Shown here: piece after piece, positions 35,574-43,279 of the stretch
Layout: every line of letters begins with the position of its first letter
Position numbering within the stretch: the first letter of the stretch is position 1
Assembly: GCA_027692465.1 (NCBI GenBank)
Contig: JAQEYU010000004.1
Location: forward strand, 143,865-207,864
Length of the DNA: 64,000 nucleotides
Direction: 5' to 3'
Origin: Enterococcaceae bacterium OF42-14pH9A
GTDB taxonomy: Bacteria; Bacillota; Bacilli; Lactobacillales; Enterococcaceae
Notes under the pieces: generated by a model
Told to the model about the DNA's origin: nothing
The model's database searches: none
The model's input: only the letters and a program-made list of their open reading frames with translations
Translations under genes and position numbers: made by a program

Positions 35574-36584
35574 ATGATTCGATTCGGGATTGTCGGCTGT
35601 GGGAACATTTCCGGTACCCATGCTGAGGCTGTTCAGTTGATCCAACAGGCTGAACTGGCCGCCTGTTGTGACATCAATGAAGAAAAAGGCCGTCTTTTTG
35701 CCGAGAAAAACAACTGCTTGTTCTTCTCAGATTATCAAAGGATGCTGTCTGAGGCACCCATCGATGCGGTGATCATTGCCACCCCCCACTATCTGCACGG
35801 AGAAATGACCAAACGGGCTTTTGCACAAGGAAAGCATGTCCTGTGTGAGAAACCGATGGCGCTCACGGTTGCCGAGGCCGAGTCGGTCCTTGCGATGTGG
35901 CGTAATCAGGATTTAGCCTATGCTGTGTGTTATCAGAATCGCTTCAATCCTTCTTACTTGAAGCTTAAAGAACTGATCGACAAGAGACACTTCGGCAGAC
36001 TCAAGGGAATCAAGTGTGAATTGTCTTGGCAGCGAGACCGCGGTTACTACGAGGCAGCCGATTGGAAAGGCAGCTGGGCTAAAGAAGGGGGCGGCGTGCT
36101 GATCAATCAGGCCATCCATACACTGGATGGCGTGAGCTGGCTGGTGAAGCTGCCGAATAAGATAAAAGGGAAAATCATGACGAGTTTATTAGAAGGAGCC
36201 ATTGAAGTGGAGGATGCGGCAATGGCAACCGCTGTGATCGATGAGGAGCTGCCGGTGGTGATTCATGCTTCCAACAATTATTCTTCCGATCCTGCGCCGA
36301 CAGTGACCTTTGACTTTGAAGCAGCAGAGGTCGTATTAAGTGCGGATAAATTGCGGGTGGCTGGCCAGGAGGTGCTGTTAGCAGAAGCGGTGGTTAGTGC
36401 TGAGGCAAAGCAGTATTGGGGCAATGGCCACTTGCGGCTGCTGCAAGCATTTGTCAATCAGCTGACGAAGGTGACCGATCCGGGAGTTGCTTTTTTGGCA
36501 GCCGATGATGCGATAGATTCGCTGAAAATGGTCTGCGGGATTTATCAATCAGATCGTGAGAATCGTTGGGTTAGTTTGAAGTAA
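35574..36584 (+). CDS. Gfo/Idh/MocA-family oxidoreductase
   Basis: 336 residues, 15 bases after the previous dehydrogenase and related to it: IRFGIVGCGNISGTHAEAV, CEKPMALT with the catalytic Lys, and GGGVLINQAIHTLDGVSWLV. Two dehydrogenases of one family side by side suggest an oxidation/reduction pair, one making and one reducing a keto-sugar. The operon ends at a very strong terminator. Confidence 0.9.
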   Translation: MIRFGIVGCGNISGTHAEAVQLIQQAELAACCDINEEKGRLFAEKNNCLFFSDYQRMLSEAPIDAVIIATPHYLHGEMTKRAFAQGKHVLCEKPMALTVAEAESVLAMWRNQDLAYAVCYQNRFNPSYLKLKELIDKRHFGRLKGIKCELSWQRDRGYYEAADWKGSWAKEGGGVLINQAIHTLDGVSWLVKLPNKIKGKIMTSLLEGAIEVEDAAMATAVIDEELPVVIHASNNYSSDPAPTVTFDFEAAEVVLSADKLRVAGQEVLLAEAVVSAEAKQYWGNGHLRLLQAFVNQLTKVTDPGVAFLAADDAIDSLKMVCGIYQSDRENRWVSLK

Positions 36585-36610
36585 TAGTCATAGTTGAAAA
36601 CGCTCTAATA

Positions 36611-36668
36611 AATAAATGACCATCAGCAGGCGAGTTTTTTTGTACTCGGCTGCTGATGGTCATTTATT
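36611..36668. terminator. Strong bidirectional terminator
   Basis: A stem of about 25 base pairs, AATAAATGACCATCAGCAG with its complement, is continued by GCGAGT/ACTCGGC around a T-rich loop. It separates glycan operon 1 from the convergent ArsR-type regulator. Confidence 0.85.
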
Positions 36669-36721
36669 GTGTTATCTATTATTCGGTGCAGAGGGTATTA
36701 GCTGACCGCTATTGTTCAATG

Positions 36722-37627
36722 TCAACTGACATAAGTCAAAACCTTGATATTCTGGGCGTGGTTCCCCCATTTTTCACCAAAAAGGGTCAGACCGCCGACG
36801 TGCTTGACGTTTTCTTCAGAAGCGATCCGCAGAGTGAAGTAGTCAGTATTTTCCAGTCCGAGATCATAGATATTTACATTGGAAATAGGGATTCCGTCGA
36901 TACCGGTATCATACTGATTGATGCGAATGTGCTTTAGTTCACCGTATTGACTGCAAGTATCCGGCCACCAAGTAGGGGTTAGACGACCACGAACATCAGA
37001 ATAGTTTCCTTTGACAGTATCGACGCCGATTTTTTTCTCATTGATGTAATAGCTGATATCGCTAGGCCACGTATTATTGGAGATGGGGAATTCCGACGAG
37101 ATCTCAAAGCTGATATCAAGCAGTTCCAAGTGATCGCCAGGTTGGATCATATTGGGAATCTTGTACTCCAAAAAGCCCTTGCCCACCCAAACACATTGGG
37201 CATCGACACGACGGCTATCCAAAAAGGAACGCGGCTGGTCGGCCATACCGATATAGGCCGTCTCGTCAGTCAGCCCACATGTCGGTTCGGCGAGAAAGTC
37301 AGTGAAGTGGCCGACTTTGACATTGGTTTGGTAATGGCGGTATTCCGGAAAGATTTTTTCCGGGAAGTCGATATCGATTTGATCAACCGCTAAGGCGACG
37401 ATCTTTTGCAGACCGTACTTTCCCGGAGTGCGGCGCGTCTTGACAATACCTGCCTCTTCCAATTGTTGAACATGTCGTGTGGTGATGGCATTGGAGATAC
37501 TGAGTTTTTTGGCAATCTCGCCAATATTCATTTCTCCGGATGCTAAGTTATTGATGATCCGTAAGCGGGTCTCATTGGCCAAAGCTTGTAAAACCGGCAG
37601 TGAATTGCGGGAGGTATCGATAATCAT
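36722..37627 (-). CDS. ArsR-type HTH regulator with a sugar-operon C-terminal domain
   Basis: 301 residues. An ArsR winged HTH fills residues about 8-85 (VLQALANETRLRIINNLASGEMNIGEIAKKLSISNAITTRHVQQLEEAGIV). No metal-binding CxC motif is present. The C-terminal 200 residues are beta-rich (AYIGMADQPRSFLDSRRVDAQ, then YGELKHIRINQYDTG) and may bind a carbohydrate; I know of similar ArsR proteins next to glycosidase genes. GGAGAAAACCA precedes the ATG. It is encoded divergently from glycan operon 2 and is the likely reader of the GTTAA repeats at 31791 and 37702. Confidence 0.8.
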   Translation of the reverse strand: MIIDTSRNSLPVLQALANETRLRIINNLASGEMNIGEIAKKLSISNAITTRHVQQLEEAGIVKTRRTPGKYGLQKIVALAVDQIDIDFPEKIFPEYRHYQTNVKVGHFTDFLAEPTCGLTDETAYIGMADQPRSFLDSRRVDAQCVWVGKGFLEYKIPNMIQPGDHLELLDISFEISSEFPISNNTWPSDISYYINEKKIGVDTVKGNYSDVRGRLTPTWWPDTCSQYGELKHIRINQYDTGIDGIPISNVNIYDLGLENTDYFTLRIASEENVKHVGGLTLFGEKWGNHAQNIKVLTYVS

Positions 37628-37689
37628 TGGTTTTCTCCTTTACTAATAAGTTAAAAAGTTATTGCTTTTTTGTATTAATTTATGTGTTG

Positions 37690-37760
37690 GTTAATCATCG
37701 AGTTAAGTTGGTTAAGTTTGATAAAACGGGATTGACGGTAGGTGAAAACGCTGTTATTCT
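37690..37760 (+). promoter_or_regulatory. Promoter with GTTAA repeats and cre, glycan operon 2
   Basis: GTTAA occurs at 37690, 37702 and 37711. TTGACG (37732-37737), 17 bases and TATTCT (37755-37760) follow. The cre-like TGAAAACGCTGTTA is at 37743-37756. From the last GTTAA to the -35 is 21 bases, exactly as in the promoter at 31791-31849, and the spacing of the last two GTTAA (9 bases) is also the same. Confidence 0.78.
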
Positions 37761-37876
37761 TTTTTTGTGTTGACAGGGAAGTTAAAAGACATTGCAATTA
37801 TATATCTCTGTTAACCAAAAAGTCAAATAGTTTTATTTGGAAAAGACCAATACTGATTTTTCGGAGGTTATCAGAA

Positions 37877-39670
37877 ATGAACAGAAGAGAGCACCCAAGA
37901 CCGCAACTGATCCGTAAAGACTGGCGCAGCCTGGACGGCAAATGGCAATTTGCCTTTGACGATCAGAACGAAGGCCTCGTCGGTGAGTGGTACCGGGAAC
38001 TGCCGGCGACTCACGAAATCATGGTTCCGTTTACATACGAGACGGAATTGAGCGGGATCAATGACCCGGCTCATCACAAAATTGTTTGGTATCAAACAAC
38101 ATTTGAAGCAGAGAGCACGGACAATCAAGTTCTTTATTTTGAAGGAGTCGACTTTGAATCGCAAGTCTGGTTGAACGACCATCTGTTGGGCACACATAAG
38201 GGCGGCTATGAACGCTTCTCCTTTGATTTGGAACCTTATTTGACAGTCGGTGAGAATACGATCACGTTGCGGGTGGAGGATTCGCTTTCTTGTGAACAGC
38301 CTCGCGGCAAGCAGCGCTGGCTGAAGGACAACTTCGGCTGCTGGTATGTACAGACGACGGGGATCTGGAAATCGGTCTGGTTGGAAAAAGCACCGGCACA
38401 ACGGTTGGACTACTTGAAACTGACTCCTGATTTGGACCTGGATCTGCTGAAAGTCGAAGTGGAACTGAAAGATGCCTCTGTATTACCGGACAGCCCGAAC
38501 TGGTTTGTCGAAGCCGAAGCCACTTTTGACGGTCAGCTGGTCAGCAGCCACAAAGGTTTGCTGGGACATAACATGGGCGGCTTTACCTTGGACACCCGGG
38601 TCAAAGGGGACGCTTGCTGGGGCACCAAGAAATGGGAGACCCACGCACCGGAATTGTACGATTTGACGGTCCGCCTCTATGATGAAAAGGGCAATGTAGT
38701 AGACGAAGTACTCAGCTACTTCGGGATGCGCAAGATTTCCATTGATAACGGACAAGTGATGCTGAATAACCACAGTCTGTACCAACGCCTGATCCTGGAT
38801 CAAGGTTACTGGGCTGAATCGGGAATCACACCACCGTCTGTCGATGCGTTGGAAGAAGACATCGATCGGATTTTTGAGATGGGCTACAACGGCTTGCGCA
38901 AGCACCAAAAACTGGAGGACGAGCGTTTCTTATACCTGTGTGACACCAAAGGGATGCTGGTCTGGTCAGAAATGCCTTCCACCTATGTTTTCAACGACGT
39001 GGCCGTACAGCAGTTCACCGATGAATGGTTGCAGATCGTCAAACAATATTACAATCACCCGTCGATCATCACTTGGGTACCTTTCAATGAAAGCTGGGGT
39101 ATCAAGGGAATCAACGTGTTGGAACGGCCTCAGAAATTCACGGAAGGGATCTATTACCTGACCAAGGCTATCGACCCGTATCGCCCGGTAATCACTAACG
39201 ACGGCTGGGAGCACACGATTTCCGATATTTTGACGCTGCACGACTACGAGGAGACTGGTGAAGCCTTCGCTAACCGTTACTCTGATCACAAAGATTTTGC
39301 TGTGCACGGCTACTCTAACAAAGAGCAGATCGTCAACAATGAAAAACAATTCAATCGGGACTGGTTCGCTTTTGCTTCTGATTCCAGCTACAAAGGGCAG
39401 CCAATCATTATCTCCGAGTTCGGCGGTATCGCCTTTACCGCTGATGAAGAAGAGCAGTGGGGCTATGGCAATCAGGTCAAAGACGAGGCAGAATTCATGG
39501 CCCGCTTTGAAAAGATCCATGCGGCCATCCAGGATATCCCGTACCTGTCCGGCTTCTGCTACACCCAGTTGACCGATGTGGAACAGGAAGTCAACGGCCT
39601 GCTGACTCCCGATCGCAAACCAAAAGTCGATCTGACCGAAGTGAAACGGATTAATGAGAAACGACGTTAA
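37877..39670 (+). CDS. GH2-family glycosidase (beta-galactosidase/glucuronidase-like) 1
   Basis: 597 residues from ATG 37877, after CGGAGGTTATCAGAA; the frame is open upstream, but this start matches the GH2 start REHPRPQLIRKDWRSLDGKWQFAF. The sugar-binding domain, immunoglobulin-like domain and TIM barrel are in usual order. The acid/base is Glu405 in WVPFNESWG and the nucleophile Glu514 in IISEFGGIAF. It has no signal peptide. GH2 activities include beta-galactosidase, -glucuronidase and alpha-L-arabinopyranosidase, so the exact activity is open. First gene of glycan operon 2. Confidence 0.88.
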   Translation: MNRREHPRPQLIRKDWRSLDGKWQFAFDDQNEGLVGEWYRELPATHEIMVPFTYETELSGINDPAHHKIVWYQTTFEAESTDNQVLYFEGVDFESQVWLNDHLLGTHKGGYERFSFDLEPYLTVGENTITLRVEDSLSCEQPRGKQRWLKDNFGCWYVQTTGIWKSVWLEKAPAQRLDYLKLTPDLDLDLLKVEVELKDASVLPDSPNWFVEAEATFDGQLVSSHKGLLGHNMGGFTLDTRVKGDACWGTKKWETHAPELYDLTVRLYDEKGNVVDEVLSYFGMRKISIDNGQVMLNNHSLYQRLILDQGYWAESGITPPSVDALEEDIDRIFEMGYNGLRKHQKLEDERFLYLCDTKGMLVWSEMPSTYVFNDVAVQQFTDEWLQIVKQYYNHPSIITWVPFNESWGIKGINVLERPQKFTEGIYYLTKAIDPYRPVITNDGWEHTISDILTLHDYEETGEAFANRYSDHKDFAVHGYSNKEQIVNNEKQFNRDWFAFASDSSYKGQPIIISEFGGIAFTADEEEQWGYGNQVKDEAEFMARFEKIHAAIQDIPYLSGFCYTQLTDVEQEVNGLLTPDRKPKVDLTEVKRINEKRR

Positions 39671-39710
39671 GAAGCGGATGAAATGAAGTAAGCGATAAAT
39701 CGAAAAAATG

Positions 39711-39746
39711 GTTGTGACCGGTGTATCAGTAATAACCGGTCACAAC
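39711..39746 (+). promoter_or_regulatory. Intraoperonic hairpin before the ABC binding protein
   Basis: GTTGTGACCGGT and ACCGGTCACAAC are perfect 12-base arms around a 12-base loop with no T run. The hairpin lies between the GH2 gene and the solute-binding protein gene and may protect the downstream mRNA end or reduce upstream read-through, as near malE-type genes. Confidence 0.6.
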
Positions 39747-39767
39747 TGAATTCAGGAGGAAGAAAGA

Positions 39768-41006
39768 ATGACGAAAAGCAAATTGATCAAAACAGTTTTT
39801 AGCGCAGGAGCATTGGCAGCTCTGGCATTGTCTCTTTCAGCATGTGGCTCCAGCAAGAATGAAGTAACCCTATGGAATCCCTTCACCGGTGCAGATGGGG
39901 AATTTTTCCAAAAAATCGTGGACAACTATAACGAAACAGATCCTGAAATAAAAATCAAAAATGTAACCGTTCCCGATATGTATTCTAAGATCAATACAGT
40001 CATGAACTCTAATAAAGACAAGGATGTTCCAGATTTGACTGTGATGCACGTTGAGCGAGTGGAGTTATTCCAGTCACAAGACTTGATCGATCCAATGACG
40101 AAAGTCTTGGAAGGCCAAAGCGACATCAAGGCAGAAAATTACGTGAAATCAGCCTGGGATGGCGGCGAAGTGGATGGTGTCCGTTACACAGTACCGTTGG
40201 ATGTCCATTCTTCACCGATGTATTACAACAAAGATTTGTTGGAAAAATATTTGCCGAATGCCTTGGATGACGGTGCTATCACGATTGATGAAGTCAATGA
40301 GATCGCACCAAAAGCTAAAGCAGACGGTAACATCACTTATCCGATCAATGTTGAAACCTGGACTTCGATGGCTATGACTACAAGCCAAGGCGGAAGCATT
40401 GAAAAAGACGGGATCCCGACGATCAATACTCCGGAAATGAAAAAAACTTATGAAGCACTCAATCACTTTGTTGAAATCGGTGCAACGCAAGAAGATGGAG
40501 ATGAACCTGTCCAAGCTTTCCAAACCGGGAAGTCAGTCTTTTTGCAAGGTGGTACCTGGGACATCTCTGGTTTGAAAGAAATTGAAGATCTCAACTGGGG
40601 TATCACCAATACGCCAACTTTCAATGCCGCTGTCTTGTCTAACTGGACTTCTTCTCATCAATTCGGACTGCTGAAAAAAGAACGGACAGATGAAAAGATG
40701 AAAGCTATCGGTGAATTTTTGGACTATGTGCGGGAAAATTCGGAAGTTTGGGCCGAATCCGGTCAAAACGTGGCTTCCAGCGCCATTTTTGAAGCAGAAT
40801 CTTACAAAGAATATCCGCAATCCTTCCTGGTAAGCGATCAAAAAGAATTGGATTCACTGAAAATCTATGACTTTAAGAACAATGGGATCACCCAAGATGC
40901 ACTCGGAACCTACGCACGAGATATGATCTTTGGGCGGATGGATATTAGTGAAGGTTTGGAGAAAGCACAACAGCAGGTCGACGATAAATTAAAAGAAGGT
41001 AAGTAA
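39768..41006 (+). CDS. Carbohydrate ABC transporter solute-binding lipoprotein
   Basis: 412 residues with a lipoprotein signal (TVFSAGALAALALSLSAC, lipidated Cys26) and a family-1 extracellular solute-binding fold (EVTLWNPFTGADGEFFQKIVDNYN, then AFQTGKSVFLQGGTWDISG). AGGAGGAAGA precedes the ATG. It delivers an oligosaccharide to the two following permeases. No ATPase gene is found in the operon, so a shared MsmK/MalK-type ATPase elsewhere is expected. Confidence 0.93.
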   Translation: MTKSKLIKTVFSAGALAALALSLSACGSSKNEVTLWNPFTGADGEFFQKIVDNYNETDPEIKIKNVTVPDMYSKINTVMNSNKDKDVPDLTVMHVERVELFQSQDLIDPMTKVLEGQSDIKAENYVKSAWDGGEVDGVRYTVPLDVHSSPMYYNKDLLEKYLPNALDDGAITIDEVNEIAPKAKADGNITYPINVETWTSMAMTTSQGGSIEKDGIPTINTPEMKKTYEALNHFVEIGATQEDGDEPVQAFQTGKSVFLQGGTWDISGLKEIEDLNWGITNTPTFNAAVLSNWTSSHQFGLLKKERTDEKMKAIGEFLDYVRENSEVWAESGQNVASSAIFEAESYKEYPQSFLVSDQKELDSLKIYDFKNNGITQDALGTYARDMIFGRMDISEGLEKAQQQVDDKLKEGK

Positions 41007-41007
41007 G

Positions 41008-41943
41008 ATGATGAAATCCACTATTACAGATTCATCTGCAGTTGTCGGCAAGTCATCAAAGAAAACCCGTAAGAGAGCCAAGGCAAAACCTTGGCTCTAC
41101 GTTGGGCCGCATCTTTTGTTCTTTTGTATCTTCGGACTGATTCCACTGGCTTACGGGATCTACATATCCTTCACGCAATGGGACATGGTCGGAGATGCCA
41201 CATTCGTCGGACTGCAGAATTATAAAGAAATTTTGTTCAATACCCAATCCACATTTCACTCACAGTTTTTCACTGGATTGAAAAATACGTTAATCTATGT
41301 AGTTATCAGTGTGCCGGTCTTGATCGTGGTTCCGCTGTTGATCGCAATGGCGCTAAACGCCAAACCCAAAGCTGCCGGTGTGTTTCAATCCATCTTTTAC
41401 ATCCCGGGACTGTTTTCGATTTCGGCAGTTGCTTTGATCTGGTCACTGGTTTTCAACAAGCGCTTAGGACCGATCAACAATCTATTTGGTTCCAACGCCA
41501 ACTGGATCGTCGAGCAGCCCTATGCTTGGCTGGTCATTTTGATTGTTTCGGTTTGGTGGGGCGTCGGTGGCAACATGGTCATTTATCGAGCAGCCCTTAA
41601 TGGGATCTCAAAAGACTTATATGAAGCGGCAGATATCGATGGTGCAACTTCTGTTCAGAAATTTTTTAAGATAACATTGCCGTCAATCAAGTTTCAATTG
41701 CTGTACACCTTCGTTATGACGACGATTGCCAGCTTCAATATTTACGGTCAGCCGGTGATGTTGACTAATGGGGGTCCGACACAGTCGACTACCGTTTTGA
41801 TGATGTACATCCGTAATCTGGCATTTGGTAGCGGGGTCTCGGTTGCCGGGATGGCATCTGCAATGGCGGTGCTGCTGGGGATCGTGATGGTGATCATCTC
41901 AGCGTTCCAGTTTGTGATTTTAAATAAAGACAGTAGTAAGTAA
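41008..41943 (+). CDS. Carbohydrate ABC permease, MalF-type
   Basis: 311 residues with six membrane segments (first at LFFCIFGLIPLAYGIYISF) and the EAAxxDGA loop (YEAADIDGATSVQKFFKITLPSI) that docks to the ATPase. The N-terminus is short and basic (KSSKKTRKRAKAKPW). Start at 41008, with an alternative ATG at 41011. It forms a heterodimer with the next gene product. Confidence 0.92.
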   Translation: MMKSTITDSSAVVGKSSKKTRKRAKAKPWLYVGPHLLFFCIFGLIPLAYGIYISFTQWDMVGDATFVGLQNYKEILFNTQSTFHSQFFTGLKNTLIYVVISVPVLIVVPLLIAMALNAKPKAAGVFQSIFYIPGLFSISAVALIWSLVFNKRLGPINNLFGSNANWIVEQPYAWLVILIVSVWWGVGGNMVIYRAALNGISKDLYEAADIDGATSVQKFFKITLPSIKFQLLYTFVMTTIASFNIYGQPVMLTNGGPTQSTTVLMMYIRNLAFGSGVSVAGMASAMAVLLGIVMVIISAFQFVILNKDSSK

Positions 41944-41957
41944 AGGAGGGCAAAACA

Positions 41958-42800
41958 ATGAAAGCTTCAAATAAAGCGAAATTCGTCGCATATTTCTTTT
42001 TGATCAGTATGACGTTGGTTTGGATCATTCCTCTACTGTTTGGGATCTTTACTTCTTTCAAATCAGAAGCTGAAATCAAGTCGGTAGGATTTCAATTGCT
42101 GCCGATCAACTGGACATTGAATCATTATATCGAAGTGTTGGAAAATACGACCAATGCACCTATGATGCGCTGGTATGTCAATTCGATCCTGATCTCGGTT
42201 ATCCACACGGTCTTGGTACTGCTGATCGTCTCATTGGCGGCTTATGGTTATACACGGGTCAAATTCAAGGGGCGGGATGTGTTGTTCTGGGTTTTGATGT
42301 CGGCTTCTATGTTTCCTTCAGTGGTCAATATCATCCCTACGTATAAAATCGTCGACACGTTTGGTTGGGTCAATACGATTTGGTCGTGTATCATCCCGGG
42401 CCTAGGCGGAGTCGGTAACATCTTTTTGGTTCGGCAATTTATGAAGGGGATCCCGATGGAATATGATGAGTCTGCCCGAATGGACGGAGCCAGCGATTTT
42501 ACCATCTACTCTCGGGTGATCTTACCGCTGATCAAGCCAATTTTGACTGTGGTGGCGCTGTTTACGTTTACCGGCTCATGGAACGATTTCCTATGGCCAT
42601 CTATCGTTTTCAATGATATTGATAAGATGACAGTAACTGCTGGTTTACAGCTGTTGAAGGGGATTTACGGAGATTACATGAAAGTTGGACAATTGATGTC
42701 TTCAGCTGCATTAGCGTTGATCCCGACCTTTATTTTGTTCTTGTTTGCACAAAAGTATTTTATGGAGTCGCTTTCGCTGTCATCCGGTGTGAAGGGCTGA
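41958..42800 (+). CDS. Carbohydrate ABC permease, MalG-type
   Basis: 280 residues, six membrane segments, and the EAA-type loop as YDESARMDGASDFTIYSRVILPLIKP. AAAGGAGGGCAAA precedes the ATG. It partners with the MalF-type permease. Confidence 0.92.
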   Translation: MKASNKAKFVAYFFLISMTLVWIIPLLFGIFTSFKSEAEIKSVGFQLLPINWTLNHYIEVLENTTNAPMMRWYVNSILISVIHTVLVLLIVSLAAYGYTRVKFKGRDVLFWVLMSASMFPSVVNIIPTYKIVDTFGWVNTIWSCIIPGLGGVGNIFLVRQFMKGIPMEYDESARMDGASDFTIYSRVILPLIKPILTVVALFTFTGSWNDFLWPSIVFNDIDKMTVTAGLQLLKGIYGDYMKVGQLMSSAALALIPTFILFLFAQKYFMESLSLSSGVKG

Positions 42801-42812
42801 TATTAGCTGTTG

Positions 42813-42842
42813 GCAAGTGGTCCTGTGAAAAGGATCACTTGC
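42813..42842 (+). promoter_or_regulatory. Intraoperonic hairpin after the permeases
   Basis: GCAAGTGGTCCT pairs with AGGATCACTTGC (one G-T) around a six-base loop, without a T run. Like the hairpin at 39711, it flanks the transporter genes and may stabilise their RNA. Confidence 0.55.
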
Positions 42843-42869
42843 TGACAAAGTTGAAAGGAAATGAAACAC

Positions 42870-43262
42870 ATGAACAGAAAAACAGAACGGATCATTATTC
42901 GGATTGGTGGGATCTGGAACATCGTAAATGGTGCGTTGACATTATTCTTGGTCAGCCCCTGGGTGAAAAGCGGCTTATTTGAAAATCTGAATGCTCAGAC
43001 CCGCGGCTTGAACTATCTCTCCGAAAATTTGAATTCCTTTGTAACAACCTATTGTCTACTGTATATCTTCTTGGGCGTGCTGAACATCTATTTGAGTACG
43101 CGTATGGAGGATGAGTCTGCCTTTCGGGCGATCCCTTGTTGGTTCTTTTTATTAGGTCTGGCAAGTTTCATGATGGTAGATGTCATCAGTGCAGTAGCCT
43201 ATATCGTTGCTTCTGTCATGAGTTTGGCCAAAAACAAAGCCGTCAAGATGCGATTCAGTTAA
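42870..43262 (+). CDS. Small four-helix membrane protein
   Basis: 130 residues from ATG 42870, nine bases after AAAGGA; an ATG at 42861 is too close to that site. Hydrophobic segments lie at about IIRIGGIWNIVNGALTLFLV, VTTYCLLYIFLGVLNIYL, IPCWFFLLGLASFMMVDVI and VAYIVASVMSL. I do not recognise a function. Its place between the permeases and the GH127 gene suggests a helper role in the same pathway. Confidence 0.7.
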   Translation: MNRKTERIIIRIGGIWNIVNGALTLFLVSPWVKSGLFENLNAQTRGLNYLSENLNSFVTTYCLLYIFLGVLNIYLSTRMEDESAFRAIPCWFFLLGLASFMMVDVISAVAYIVASVMSLAKNKAVKMRFS

Positions 43263-43279
43263 AGGTGGAAAAAATATAA

